A DNA stretch of 41,273 bases. Source: Phycisphaerae bacterium. Lineage in GTDB: Bacteria > Planctomycetota > Phycisphaerae > SM23-33. The notes under the pieces were generated by a model that was not told the DNA's origin, searched no databases, and worked only from the letters and a program-made list of their open reading frames with translations. The first letter of the stretch is position 1. Every line of letters begins with the position of its first letter. Below, piece after piece: positions 18,847-27,638 of the stretch. The translations under genes were made by a program, and so were the position numbers. The stretch lies in contig JAFGEJ010000173.1 of the NCBI GenBank assembly GCA_016931655.1, positions 1 to 41,273 of the forward strand, given 5' to 3'.

Positions 18847-18968
18847 GTGGCACCTTCAAGCGATTCTTATCGCTTGTGGGTGCCGTTGTGTTTTATCGTG
18901 TTTCCTGCTTCCTGCTGCCATTTTCAAGAGCACCCACAACCAGCGAAGACGCTGGTTGTAGGTGCCAC
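18847..18968. repeat. nested hairpin repeat pair between ald and nadE
   Basis: Two related hairpins. The first (18849-18884) pairs GGCACC..CAAGCG with CGCTTG..GGTGCC around an 8-nt loop. The second (18930-18965) pairs two 16-base arms (15 of 16 matching) around AAGA. GTGGCACC at 18847 and GGTGCCAC at 18961-18968 also pair, so the whole element is one large inverted repeat. It could end ald transcription or be a mobile repeat; there is no T run. Confidence 0.75.
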
Positions 18969-19037
18969 GGTCCATCCCCGCGTGTTTTCTTTTCCCCAGC
19001 GGGGTCTTGCTATGATACACTTCGGCCTGGAATCACC

Positions 19038-20699
19038 ATGAAAATCGCGTTGGCACAATTCAATCCCGTCGTGGGCGACATCGCGGGTAACGCCCGTCGC
19101 ATGGGCGAGTGGATCAGCCGGGCCGGCGGCGAGGGGGCGGACCTGGTGGTTTTCGGAGAGTTATCCGTCGTGGGCTATCCGCCGCGCGATCTGTTGCGGA
19201 AGGACGGGTTCGTCGCCCAGGCGCAACAGGCGGTGGAGGAACTGGCGAATCGCTGTACGAATATCGCCGCGCTGGTGGGATACGTTCGTCCCACGCCCAG
19301 CCGGGCCGGGCGATCGCTCCAGAACGTCGCGGGTCTGCTGGCCGACGGGAACATTCAGCACGTTCACGTCAAGTCGCTCCTTCCGACGTACGACGTGTTC
19401 GACGAAACGCGTTATTTCGAGCCGGGCGAGGAGCCGGCCTGCATCGAATTCCAGGGCCGGCGGATCGGATTGAGCATCTGCGAGGATCTCTGGGACGCCG
19501 AGGCGCTTCAGCAGGAACTCTATGGCCGCGACCCGGCGGCGGAACTCGCCCACGCGGGAGCGGACATTATCATTAACCTGGCGGCCAGTCCTTACGAACT
19601 CGGCAAGGCCGAGCGGCGCGAGGAACTCTTCCGCCGCCAGGCCGACCGTCACAACCTGCCCATCGTATTCGTCAATCAGGTCGGCGGAAACGACGAATTG
19701 ATCTTCGACGGCCTCAGCGGTGTCGCGGCGCCCGGCGGGCAAATGCTGGGCCGGGCCAAAAGCTTCGAGGAAGACCTGCTCGTGGTGGACCCGGACGCCC
19801 CGCCGGGGCGATGCGAACCCCTGGACGAGCCGATGGCGGGCCTCAGCCGGGCGCTGAAACTGGGCCTGCGGGACTACGTTCGCAAGTGCGGTTTCCAGCG
19901 AGTCGTGCTGGGCCTCAGCGGCGGGATCGACTCGGCTGTGGTCGCCACGCTCGCCGCCGACGCGCTGGGACCGACAAACGTGACCACACTCGCGATGCCC
20001 AGCCGCTACAGCTCCGACCATTCTCTCGCCGATGCTTTGGCCCTGGCCCAGATTCTCTGCGTGGACCATCATGAAATTCCCATCGAAACCGCGCACGCGG
20101 CTTACGAAAACCTGCTGCGGGAAAAATTCTGCTGGAACGGTGAGACGAGCGACGTGACCACCGAAAACATCCAGGCCCGCATTCGCGGCAACCTCGTGAT
20201 GGCCTGGAGCAACGCCTTCGGACACCTGCCGCTGGCCACGGGAAACAAATCCGAACTGTCCGTGGGCTACTGCACGCTCTACGGCGACATGTGCGGCGGG
20301 CTGGCGCCCATCGGCGACGTGCTCAAGACCCAGGTCTACGCCCTGGCGGATCAGTTGAACGCCGAAGGCAACTTCGGCCCGCGCATTCCGCAAAGTACAA
20401 TGCAAAAACCTCCCAGCGCCGAACTGAAGCCCGGCCAGGTAGATCAGGACAAGCTGCCGCCGTATGAGATTCTCGATGACATTGTGCGTCAGTACGTCGA
20501 GCAGGACCGTACCGTCCGCCAGATCACGCGGACCGCCGACGGCAAGGCCCTGAACGCGGACCTGGTCGCCCGCGTGGTGCGCATGGTGGATTTGTCGGAA
20601 TACAAACGGCAGCAGGCGGCGCGGGTGCTAAAGGTCTCTTCGCGGGCGTTCGGCATGGGCCGGCGCGTGCCCATCGCGCAGGGATTCATTCACGCGTGA
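19038..20699 (+). CDS. nadE: glutamine-dependent NAD+ synthetase
   Basis: A 553-residue two-domain enzyme making NAD+ from deamido-NAD+, ATP and glutamine. The N-terminal nitrilase-type glutaminase has Glu41 (VVFGELSVVGYPPRDLL), Lys112 (HVKSLLPTYDVFDE) and Cys148 (LSICEDLWD). The C-terminal synthetase has the PP-loop LSGGIDSAVVATLAADALG (Ser294-Ser299), ATGNKSELSVGYCTLYGDMCGG, and a PPSAELKPGQ.DQDKLPPYEILD region. Length and layout match the shorter bacterial form. The start at 19038 aligns with the family; the ribosome site is weak. It follows ald across a 197-bp repeat-filled gap and supplies a cofactor ald uses, though no functional link is proven. Confidence 0.95.
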   Translation: MKIALAQFNPVVGDIAGNARRMGEWISRAGGEGADLVVFGELSVVGYPPRDLLRKDGFVAQAQQAVEELANRCTNIAALVGYVRPTPSRAGRSLQNVAGLLADGNIQHVHVKSLLPTYDVFDETRYFEPGEEPACIEFQGRRIGLSICEDLWDAEALQQELYGRDPAAELAHAGADIIINLAASPYELGKAERREELFRRQADRHNLPIVFVNQVGGNDELIFDGLSGVAAPGGQMLGRAKSFEEDLLVVDPDAPPGRCEPLDEPMAGLSRALKLGLRDYVRKCGFQRVVLGLSGGIDSAVVATLAADALGPTNVTTLAMPSRYSSDHSLADALALAQILCVDHHEIPIETAHAAYENLLREKFCWNGETSDVTTENIQARIRGNLVMAWSNAFGHLPLATGNKSELSVGYCTLYGDMCGGLAPIGDVLKTQVYALADQLNAEGNFGPRIPQSTMQKPPSAELKPGQVDQDKLPPYEILDDIVRQYVEQDRTVRQITRTADGKALNADLVARVVRMVDLSEYKRQQAARVLKVSSRAFGMGRRVPIAQGFIHA

Positions 20700-20717
20700 A
20701 AGTATTTTCAAAAAAAT

Positions 20718-20810
20718 TTGACCACAGAGACACAGAGAGCACAGAGTTTTAGAATCAAGATTTCAAATTTGAGATTCTTCTCTCTGAGTCCTCTGTGTCT
20801 CTGTGGTCAA
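20718..20810. repeat. ACCACAGAG inverted-repeat element, copy 1
   Basis: TTGACCACAGAGACACAGAG opens the element and CTCTGTGTCTCTGTGGTCAA closes it; the two are reverse complements apart from small differences. Between the arms are ~35 AT-rich bases. A related copy lies at 35249-35374. The end is only 9 bp before the start codon of the zinc-ribbon gene. Confidence 0.85.
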
Positions 20811-20819
20811 GAATGATAT

Positions 20820-22277
20820 ATGCAGATCAAATGCGGACAATGCGGCACGTTGCACGATCTGGAGCGGATCGAGGGCATGGAGTCCGTGCGCTGCGCGCAT
20901 TGCGGCCACGCCATCGACTACCTGGACATGGCCGCGGAATCCACCGGCCCGGCCACCGTCTGTGAGGGACGATTCGATAACGACGCCGACGGCTTTGCCC
21001 AGCAGGCCCGCCAGGCGCTGCGGGAGCGAATGCTGGTGGTTTGCACCCATTGCGGCGGCCGAATTCGCGTCGCGAAGCGACTGGCCGGCCAGGTGATCCA
21101 CTGCACCTCCTGCTCGAAGGAACTGCGCGTCCCGGAAGCCGTCGCGGAGGACCAGGTGGATATTTCGTATCTGATTTCCCCCGGTGACGTGGTGATGGGG
21201 CAGGACCCTCACGCGGTCATCGGCTGGCGGGCGCGGGCGGCGAGGCGCCGCCAGTGGGCGTCGAAGCAGCGGATACAACTGGCGATGAAAGTCCTCGCCG
21301 CCGTGGTGCTGGCCGCCCTGATCGGCAGCGTGGTGTGGCACGGCGCTAAATCTTCCTCACCGGAGAAGGACTATCTCAGCCGGGAACCCCTTTCCCCGGA
21401 AACGTATGAATCGCCGTCGGCCCATGTCGCCAACGTAGCGCCGCCGGACGTTCCGAACGCCTCCGCCGCCGTCACGTCCCCGGAAGCGCCCACCGGCCCC
21501 GGCGCGACGCTGGTCGGCGAGCCGGCCTGGTCGGTGTTCGCTTCAGGGAAATACTATCCCGCGCCTCCGGGACGGCGGTATTGCACGATCTCCGTGCGGC
21601 TTCAGTCGCCCGACGAGAAGCCGCTTCGCTTTGCCCCGGCCGAGGCGGCGAAGCTGGTTCTCGGAAATGTCACCCACGCCTGCCTGGGCGAACCCGTCGA
21701 AAACGCCCAACTGCCCGTGCGCTGCCGACAACGAACCATTGAACTTCCTGCCGCACACCACGCGACGGTGCGACTGCTGTTTGACCTGCCCGAAGCGGCG
21801 GGACGCGGAACGCTTCACCTGGACGGGCTGGGCGAACTGGCCGTGGCGCTGGCCGCGCCGGCCGGCGCGAAGGCGTCTCCGGCGGGACGCTTCGTGGAGG
21901 CCCCGCCGCGGAACCTGAAGGTGTTGCTGAGCGATCCGGTGATGGCTGTCATCCAGTCGGCGGCGCAACAGGAGTTGCGAATCCGCAAGAGCGGGAACGT
22001 GTTTGACGTGCGCATTGACGAGGCCGAGGTCATCGGCCAGGCCCGGCCGGCCGGCGGCGACGTCTACACCGTGACCCTCCGTCACGGTCCGCATTCCATC
22101 GAGGGCGCCCTGCGGCTCCTGCCGGACGGCCGGCAGATTGTGCTGTATCTCAGCAACGCCCCGATGCACCAGATTACCTACCAACGGAAACAGGAAAACG
22201 AATCGCCCCCCGCCGACGACGGCGCCAACCCGCCGGCGGAAGAAAACGACAACCAGCCGCAATTCTTCGGAGTGTGA
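20820..22277 (+). CDS. zinc-ribbon membrane protein, function unknown
   Basis: A 485-residue protein. The N-terminus has two zinc-ribbon-like cysteine clusters: CGQCG with CAHCG (Cys5, 8, 25, 28) and CTHCGG with CTSC (~residues 73-98). A stretch rich in Arg/Gln leads to one membrane helix (LAMKVLAAVVLAALIGSVVW, ~160-180), then a Pro/Ala linker and a ~230-residue domain with beta character. The tail is acidic and disordered. The start at 20820 keeps the first CxxC intact. Such zinc-ribbon plus single-helix proteins are common in planctomycetes, but no function is known to me. It follows nadE by 120 bp, most of which is a repeat element. Confidence 0.75.
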   Translation: MQIKCGQCGTLHDLERIEGMESVRCAHCGHAIDYLDMAAESTGPATVCEGRFDNDADGFAQQARQALRERMLVVCTHCGGRIRVAKRLAGQVIHCTSCSKELRVPEAVAEDQVDISYLISPGDVVMGQDPHAVIGWRARAARRRQWASKQRIQLAMKVLAAVVLAALIGSVVWHGAKSSSPEKDYLSREPLSPETYESPSAHVANVAPPDVPNASAAVTSPEAPTGPGATLVGEPAWSVFASGKYYPAPPGRRYCTISVRLQSPDEKPLRFAPAEAAKLVLGNVTHACLGEPVENAQLPVRCRQRTIELPAAHHATVRLLFDLPEAAGRGTLHLDGLGELAVALAAPAGAKASPAGRFVEAPPRNLKVLLSDPVMAVIQSAAQQELRIRKSGNVFDVRIDEAEVIGQARPAGGDVYTVTLRHGPHSIEGALRLLPDGRQIVLYLSNAPMHQITYQRKQENESPPADDGANPPAEENDNQPQFFGV

Positions 22278-22314
22278 ATTTTCCGGGGAGGTAAAATAAC
22301 CGCCGTCTAACAAG

Positions 22315-22417
22315 GAATTCTCCACGGATTACACTGATTTTTAAGAATTACACGGATTTTTCTGTTCAAATAATCCGTGTAATCTATTTTTAATCCGTGA
22401 AATCCGTGAAGAATTGC
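22315..22417. repeat. ATCCGTG inverted-repeat element
   Basis: Arms of ~45 bp are imperfect reverse complements: GAATTCTCCACGGATTACAC on the left, and ATCCGTGAAATCCGTG followed by AAGAATTGC on the right, with AATTACACGGAT and ATCCGTGTAATC inside. The element would fold into a ~100-nt hairpin. It ends 14 bp before the DUF1638 start codon. Confidence 0.8.
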
Positions 22418-22431
22418 CCGGAACAACATTT

Positions 22432-23196
22432 ATGGCTAATACGGTCCGCAAATTTCGCTTTATCGGCTGTGAGGTTCTTTATCGCGAGGCCTGCCACCTG
22501 GCTGCAGCCGGCCCGAACGCGGTGGACGTGGAGTTCCTCGCCAAGGGTCTGCACGACCTGGAGACGGCGGACATGGCTGCCAAAATCCAGGCCGTCGTCG
22601 ATGCGACCGACCCGGCGAAGGGATATGAAGCGATCCTGCTGGGCTACGCCCGTTGCAACGACGGCTTGGTCGGCGTCCGCGCAAGAGACCTTCCACTGGT
22701 GATCCCCAAGGCCCACGACTGCATCACGCTTTTACTCGGTTCACGAACGGCGTTCCGGGCGTACTTCGATAAAAATCCGGGCACGTATTACAAGTCCACC
22801 GGCTGGATCGAACGCGATCCCGAGGAGGGCCTGGATCGCCCCGCCTACGGGATTTCGGGCGTGATGAAAAACCTGGGCCTGACGGAGACGTTCGAAGAAC
22901 TTGTCGCCAAACACGGCCGGGGGAACGCGGAGTATATCATCGAAACCCTCGGCGGATGGGAAAAGGCCTACTCCCGCCTGTGCTACATCGAAATGGGCCT
23001 GTGCGACGAGACGCCGTTTGAAGCCCGCGCCCGCCAAATCGCGAAACAGCATGGCTGGACGTACGAACAAAAAAAAGGCGACCTGGGCCTGCTGCGGAAA
23101 CTGTTCCTGGGCGAGTGGGACGAGGATTTCGTCATCGTTCCGCCCAACCAGTGCATTGTCGCCCGCAACGACGAAGAGATTCTGGATTCACGGTAA
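22432..23196 (+). CDS. DUF1638 domain protein
   Basis: A 254-residue soluble protein that I recognise as DUF1638. Features are the opening FRFIGCEVLYREAC, the central YEAILLGYARCNDGLVGV and the PKAHDCITLLLGSR stretch, with conserved Cys and His residues that could bind a metal or cofactor. The family is of unknown function. In methanogens and some anaerobes members are found near corrinoid methyltransferase genes; nothing of that kind is in this window. The ATG at 22432 is preferred over an in-frame TTG at 22414 that lies inside the repeat element. It is convergent with the T2SS operon. Confidence 0.8.
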   Translation: MANTVRKFRFIGCEVLYREACHLAAAGPNAVDVEFLAKGLHDLETADMAAKIQAVVDATDPAKGYEAILLGYARCNDGLVGVRARDLPLVIPKAHDCITLLLGSRTAFRAYFDKNPGTYYKSTGWIERDPEEGLDRPAYGISGVMKNLGLTETFEELVAKHGRGNAEYIIETLGGWEKAYSRLCYIEMGLCDETPFEARARQIAKQHGWTYEQKKGDLGLLRKLFLGEWDEDFVIVPPNQCIVARNDEEILDSR

Positions 23197-23210
23197 GTGG
23201 AAACGGAACT

Positions 23211-23312
23211 TTATTGCACGGCGTCCACCTGAAACGATATGCCTGGCGGAGCACCCGCTCCGCCAGGAAAATGCGCCCGACCGGCAGAACATTATTGCAC
23301 GGCGTCCACCTG
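23211..23312. repeat. 21-bp direct repeats flanking a GC-rich hairpin
   Basis: An identical 21-bp sequence beginning TTATTGCACGG occurs at 23211-23231 and 23292-23312. The second copy is the 3' end and stop codon of the TolB-like lipoprotein gene. Between them is a hairpin with perfect 11-bp arms (CCTGGCGGAGC at 23242-23252, GCTCCGCCAGG at 23257-23267) and an ACCC loop. The hairpin may act as a terminator or 3'-end stabiliser for the operon, but no T run follows. Confidence 0.85.
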
Positions 23313-24407
23313 CATTCGGATAACGTGAAATTCTCGCCGATGCGCCCCGCGGGTGCACAGGATCAACTGGTGTGTGTTATGGACGCACTCCCTCGGCAGC
23401 CAGGCGCCTCGCACCAGAAGGGCCGAATTTTCAGAATCCGCGAACAGGCGGAGTTCCCCGTCGGTGGCGGCGACAAATCGCGTCGCGTCATACCAGCATC
23501 CGGCGCGGGCGCCGGGCTTGAGCTCCACGCGCATCCCGTCGCCTCGCAGGCTCAATAGCACGATGCGATCCTGCAGCACGTCGTAATAGGCGAAGCGTTG
23601 ATCGTCGGGGCTGAGCGCCCGCCCCAGGCCCGCGAAACTCTGAAACCGTCCCATCGGGGTATCCGGTATGGCGGCATCGACGAGGGCTTCGGGAGGAAAG
23701 GCGCCCGGCTTCCAGTGGGCTACCTGGGATTGACTTTCACTCTGGCGGAGAAAAACGATTCGCCCGTCGGCGGTCCACGTCGGCCAGGCGTGCTGCTCGT
23801 TCGGCGAGTTCGTGGGGCAGGGCGTGAGCTTGCGGTCCGCCAGGGAAAGCACGAACAACTGGAAATGGCCGGGCGTTTGCCCCAGGGCCACGAACGCAAT
23901 CGCCTCGCCCGACGGCGAGAAGGCGGGCGTCATGATTCCCCGCAGGGCGACGTTCAGCCGTTCGGTTTTTCCGGAAGCCGTGTCATACAGGCTCAGCGAG
24001 CAGTTTTCCTCGCCTGCGTGGACGACATACGCCAGCCGGGCGCCGTCAGACGACCAGGCCGGCCAAATTGCGCCGGAGGGGCACACTACGCGGGTCTGGC
24101 TGCCTTCGGCCAATTCCCGCAGGTGCAGGCTCATGCCTGAAAGGTTTTCGCCCGTCCAGAGCGACTCCAGCGTCGGCGGCGTCTCGCCGCGATAGTCCAG
24201 GCAGGCGATCCATCGTCCGTCGGGCGAGACGGCCGGTAAGAGCAGGCCGTTGTTGGACGCCTCTCCCAATCCCTGCATCTGCACCCGCACGTGCGTGACG
24301 GCTGCGGGACCCCACGCGCCGTCCACCTTCGAGATTTGTTTCTGTCGCGGTGGAATACACCCCGCCAGGATCACCATCGCCCACGTTACGTAAAAAGTCC
24401 GTTTCAC
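23292..24407 (-). CDS. TolB-like beta-propeller lipoprotein at the end of the T2SS operon
   Basis: A 371-residue protein with a signal peptide ending in the lipobox ILAGC (Cys17), so a lipoprotein. The body has repeated blades such as PAVSPDGRWIACLD, PAWSSDGARLAYVV, PAFSPSGEAIAFVA and PTWTADGRIVFLR, the PD40/TolB-type propeller pattern. The start overlaps the gspD stop by 4 bases (ATGA), so it belongs to the secretion operon. It could help assemble the secretin, as pilotin lipoproteins do, but propellers are not known pilotins and the role is open. Its 3' end is duplicated just downstream. Confidence 0.82.
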   Translation of the reverse strand: MKRTFYVTWAMVILAGCIPPRQKQISKVDGAWGPAAVTHVRVQMQGLGEASNNGLLLPAVSPDGRWIACLDYRGETPPTLESLWTGENLSGMSLHLRELAEGSQTRVVCPSGAIWPAWSSDGARLAYVVHAGEENCSLSLYDTASGKTERLNVALRGIMTPAFSPSGEAIAFVALGQTPGHFQLFVLSLADRKLTPCPTNSPNEQHAWPTWTADGRIVFLRQSESQSQVAHWKPGAFPPEALVDAAIPDTPMGRFQSFAGLGRALSPDDQRFAYYDVLQDRIVLLSLRGDGMRVELKPGARAGCWYDATRFVAATDGELRLFADSENSALLVRGAWLPRECVHNTHQLILCTRGAHRREFHVIRMQVDAVQ

Positions 24408-27400
24408 AGGGCGCCTCCCGCGGAGACCTGCACGAACGGTTCAGGCGTCCAGGCGGTCGGTTCGGGCGTTCGTTTCACCGGCGCCGGTGCGGAATCGGAC
24501 GACTCGGAATCCTTCTTCGAAGGGGGCGCGGGCGGACCGACGAATTCATGCTTCCGGGGCTGGGGCGTAGCGGCGTCCTGAACCGGCGCCGCCTCGGGGG
24601 CCTTGCGATCATCCAGTCCGTCCGGCGCGATACTGGACAAGGGCGGTTCGGGCAATTCCGGCAGTGCGGGCGGTTCCTGTACTTCCGGCAAAAACACTTC
24701 TTCAACCCGCTGGAGCACCTCGTTGGGCTGTTTCATCTGCTCCTTCAACTGCTCCGGCGTGTTGACCACCTGCGGCGTGACAAACATGATCATCTCACGG
24801 TTCTGCTTTTGCTTGTCGACGTGGCGGAAGAATTTTCCGATCCCGGGCAAGTCGCCCAGGAGCGGCCACTTGCGAACGTCGTCATAGTCCACCTGCTGAA
24901 TGATGCCGCTGATCATGATCGTCTGGCCGCTTTTGAGCACGACGTGCGTGGTTACCTCGCGGCGGTCGAAGACGGGGTTGTCGAAATACGTCTGGCCGGG
25001 CACGATGCGCGAGACCTCCAGGTTGATCTGAAGATCCACGCTGCCCTCCTTGGTGATGTGCGGGCGAATGCGAAGGCGCGTGCCCACTTCCTCGTAGACG
25101 ATGTTCGTCACGGTGGACGTGCCCTCGGCCGAGGTGCGTCCCTCGGCCAGCACCGGCACGTCCTGCCCGTCGAAGTATTCGGAGGCCTGGTTGTCCGATG
25201 TGGTGAGCGTCGGCGCCAGCAGGACCTTCATGTCGAATTCGCGGATCAGCAGATTCAGCAGGGCGTTGACGCTGGCCTGCGTCTCCAGGGTAAGCACGCC
25301 GCCGAAGACCCTGGCGTAGGTGTCGGAGAAGTCGGACTGGGCGGCGCCTCCGATGGCGGTGTCTCGCTGGGTCAGCAGGGCCGGGTCGGCGGCGATCCGA
25401 AGACCCAGCGTCGTCTGGCCGTCGTGTTGAATCTCGCCGACGCGGGCCTTGATCATGACCTGCCGGCTGAGCTGGTCCAGTTCCTCGATCAGGTTGTGAA
25501 TCGGCTTCTTGTACGCCTCCGGCGAGAGAACCATCAGCGCATTGCGCTGGTAGACCGGAACAATGCGGATTTTACCGATCAGGTTGCTGCTGGGCACAAC
25601 GTCGGCGGGCCGACGATAGTTCTGCCACCAGAAAGGCATCTCTTCGGGAGCGCTCTGCTGGTTGGCCTGGTTGTTGGAATTCTCCGACGATTGGTTTTGA
25701 TTGTTTTCGTTCCGCGGAAGACTGGATCGGCGGTTGCTCGTCAGGCCGCGCTCGGCCCGGCGGATTTTCGCCAGCGTGCCGGGTTCGGAGAGAATCGCGT
25801 TGAGCTGCTCGCACAAGTCTTCCGCGTTGGCGTATTTCAGCTCGATAATCGACGGCAGGCCCGCTTCCGGCGGCCTGTCCAATTCGGCGATCAGTTTGTC
25901 GATGACCTGGTAGTTCCCGGCGCTCTTGGAATTGACAATCAGCCGGCCCGAACTGGGCAACACCTGGAAGGTGAACTGTCCCAACAATCGGCCGACGGGC
26001 TTGATCTCCTTTTCCTGCGACTGAGGCCACCACCACGGAAGGTTGCTTTTACTTTCCCTGGCTGTGAACATGGCGCTCAGAAGATCTCGCATCTCCCCGG
26101 GATCCACGTATTTCAACGTGTATACCTTCGGCTTGACGACGTTGGGATCAATGGGCTTGTCTTCCTTTTTCAGCAGGTCCCGGACTTTCTCCATCGTTTT
26201 GGCGTCGGTAATGACGGTGATGGAGTTACGACGTTTATCCGCCACCACGGAGACTTTTACCGCCGAGGGATCCCGCCGGTAACTGGTGCCCCACGAGGCC
26301 TTGTAGTCAACGTCCATGTTCGAGAAGAGCAATTCGATCCGGTCGGCCATCTCCTCGGCGTCGGCGTGTTGCAGGGAGAAGGTTTCCATAATGCGATGGT
26401 CGGCGCCTTCCACGTCGAGTTTTTCCAGCAGTTCCTTCACGAGCCGTCGGCCTCGCGGCGCGCCGAAAACGATGATCTTGTTCGCCTGGGCGAAAGGCAC
26501 GACGTAGGTCGTCTCGCGGAGTTCAGCACTGGGCATGGACTGGAGCGTGTGCTGGATTCGCTCGGATACCCGATCCACGTCCGCGAATTCCACGTCGAGC
26601 AGTTCGTAGTCCTTTTTCACTTCGCGCGGCTTGTCCAGTTCGCGGACCCACGCCTCGATCTGCGGCATCATTTCCGCCGGCGCGGTGGCGATGATCCAGT
26701 TGCGCGAGATGTGAGGCCAAAGGGTAATGGGCGTTTTGCTGGGCTCAATTTCCGTCACGCCGGCTTCGGCCTGATCGGATTTACCCGCCGGCTGGGGGCC
26801 GCCTGGGGAAGGCATATTCGGCGGCATCATGCCGGGAGGCATCTGCCTCGGACTCGGGCCGGACGGTTTGCCGGCCTGCTCGCCCCGCGCGGTGGTGATG
26901 TCCTTCGCGGGCAGGCCCATTCGTCCGGCGATCAGCCAGCGCAGAATGGCGATAATCTCCGAGGCGTCCTGGTGTTTGACCTCGATGATCTTCGTCGCCG
27001 TCTGATCCGCCATCGGAACATCCATGCTTTGGATGATCTGTTCGAGACGTTCCAGGTTCGCCACGGTGTCGGTGATGGCGATGGTGCGGGTGTCCGGATC
27101 GGCCAGGATGTACCCGTAACTGGCGAGCATGGGCTTGAGGGCGGCGACCATGTTCTTGACGCTGTAGTGCCGGATGCGGAATTCCTTCACGACCACCAGC
27201 AGCTTGTCCTTGACGGTGGAAACCGGCTGATCCGCCGGAATTCGCCGCAGGGGCATGCGCAGAATATCGCTGACGGGGCGAATCCGAATCAGCGTATCGC
27301 CCTCTTCCACCACGGCGTCCTGGGTGAGCATCGCCTGGCGGATCAGAAACAGCGCCTCATTCAGCGGCAGGGGTTTCTTGTTGATGATGGTGATCTTCTT

Positions 27401-27628
27401 TCCCTTGACCTCGTCGGCCACCAGAACGGGCTTGCCGAGTTTTTCGGACAGGAACGAGCCGACCTGCTCCAGGGACATGTCCTTGATCGCCACGGAGATC
27501 GGTTCCGGCGTGGCGGGCTGTGTTTCGCTCGTCGCGGGCGCCTCGGCGGGCGGGGGCGTCTGTCCCCCCGCCGAAACGGCCAGTACCGTCAGCCACAACG
27601 TGCACGTCCATACGGCTTGTGTTTTCAT
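24404..27628 (-). CDS. gspD: type II secretion secretin GspD-like
   Basis: A 1074-residue outer-membrane channel protein, longer than typical GspD (~650-750). After a signal peptide (to about SAGGQ) come an N0/STN-like domain (~45-110) and several N1-type ring domains (KEFRIRHYSVKNMVAALKP, KIIEVKHQDASEIIAILRWL, VYTLKYVDPGEMRDLLSAM, IIELKYANAEDLCEQLNAI). Low-complexity Pro/Gly and Asn/Gln inserts explain the length. The secretin core (~735-970) has KVLLAPTLTTSDNQ, VGTRLRIRPHI and KWPLLGDLPGIGKFFR. A ~100-residue Pro/Glu-rich tail follows. It lies 10 bp after the GspC-like gene. Confidence 0.92.
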   Translation of the reverse strand: MKTQAVWTCTLWLTVLAVSAGGQTPPPAEAPATSETQPATPEPISVAIKDMSLEQVGSFLSEKLGKPVLVADEVKGKKITIINKKPLPLNEALFLIRQAMLTQDAVVEEGDTLIRIRPVSDILRMPLRRIPADQPVSTVKDKLLVVVKEFRIRHYSVKNMVAALKPMLASYGYILADPDTRTIAITDTVANLERLEQIIQSMDVPMADQTATKIIEVKHQDASEIIAILRWLIAGRMGLPAKDITTARGEQAGKPSGPSPRQMPPGMMPPNMPSPGGPQPAGKSDQAEAGVTEIEPSKTPITLWPHISRNWIIATAPAEMMPQIEAWVRELDKPREVKKDYELLDVEFADVDRVSERIQHTLQSMPSAELRETTYVVPFAQANKIIVFGAPRGRRLVKELLEKLDVEGADHRIMETFSLQHADAEEMADRIELLFSNMDVDYKASWGTSYRRDPSAVKVSVVADKRRNSITVITDAKTMEKVRDLLKKEDKPIDPNVVKPKVYTLKYVDPGEMRDLLSAMFTARESKSNLPWWWPQSQEKEIKPVGRLLGQFTFQVLPSSGRLIVNSKSAGNYQVIDKLIAELDRPPEAGLPSIIELKYANAEDLCEQLNAILSEPGTLAKIRRAERGLTSNRRSSLPRNENNQNQSSENSNNQANQQSAPEEMPFWWQNYRRPADVVPSSNLIGKIRIVPVYQRNALMVLSPEAYKKPIHNLIEELDQLSRQVMIKARVGEIQHDGQTTLGLRIAADPALLTQRDTAIGGAAQSDFSDTYARVFGGVLTLETQASVNALLNLLIREFDMKVLLAPTLTTSDNQASEYFDGQDVPVLAEGRTSAEGTSTVTNIVYEEVGTRLRIRPHITKEGSVDLQINLEVSRIVPGQTYFDNPVFDRREVTTHVVLKSGQTIMISGIIQQVDYDDVRKWPLLGDLPGIGKFFRHVDKQKQNREMIMFVTPQVVNTPEQLKEQMKQPNEVLQRVEEVFLPEVQEPPALPELPEPPLSSIAPDGLDDRKAPEAAPVQDAATPQPRKHEFVGPPAPPSKKDSESSDSAPAPVKRTPEPTAWTPEPFVQVSAGGAL

Positions 27629-27638
27629 CGTCGTGTCC

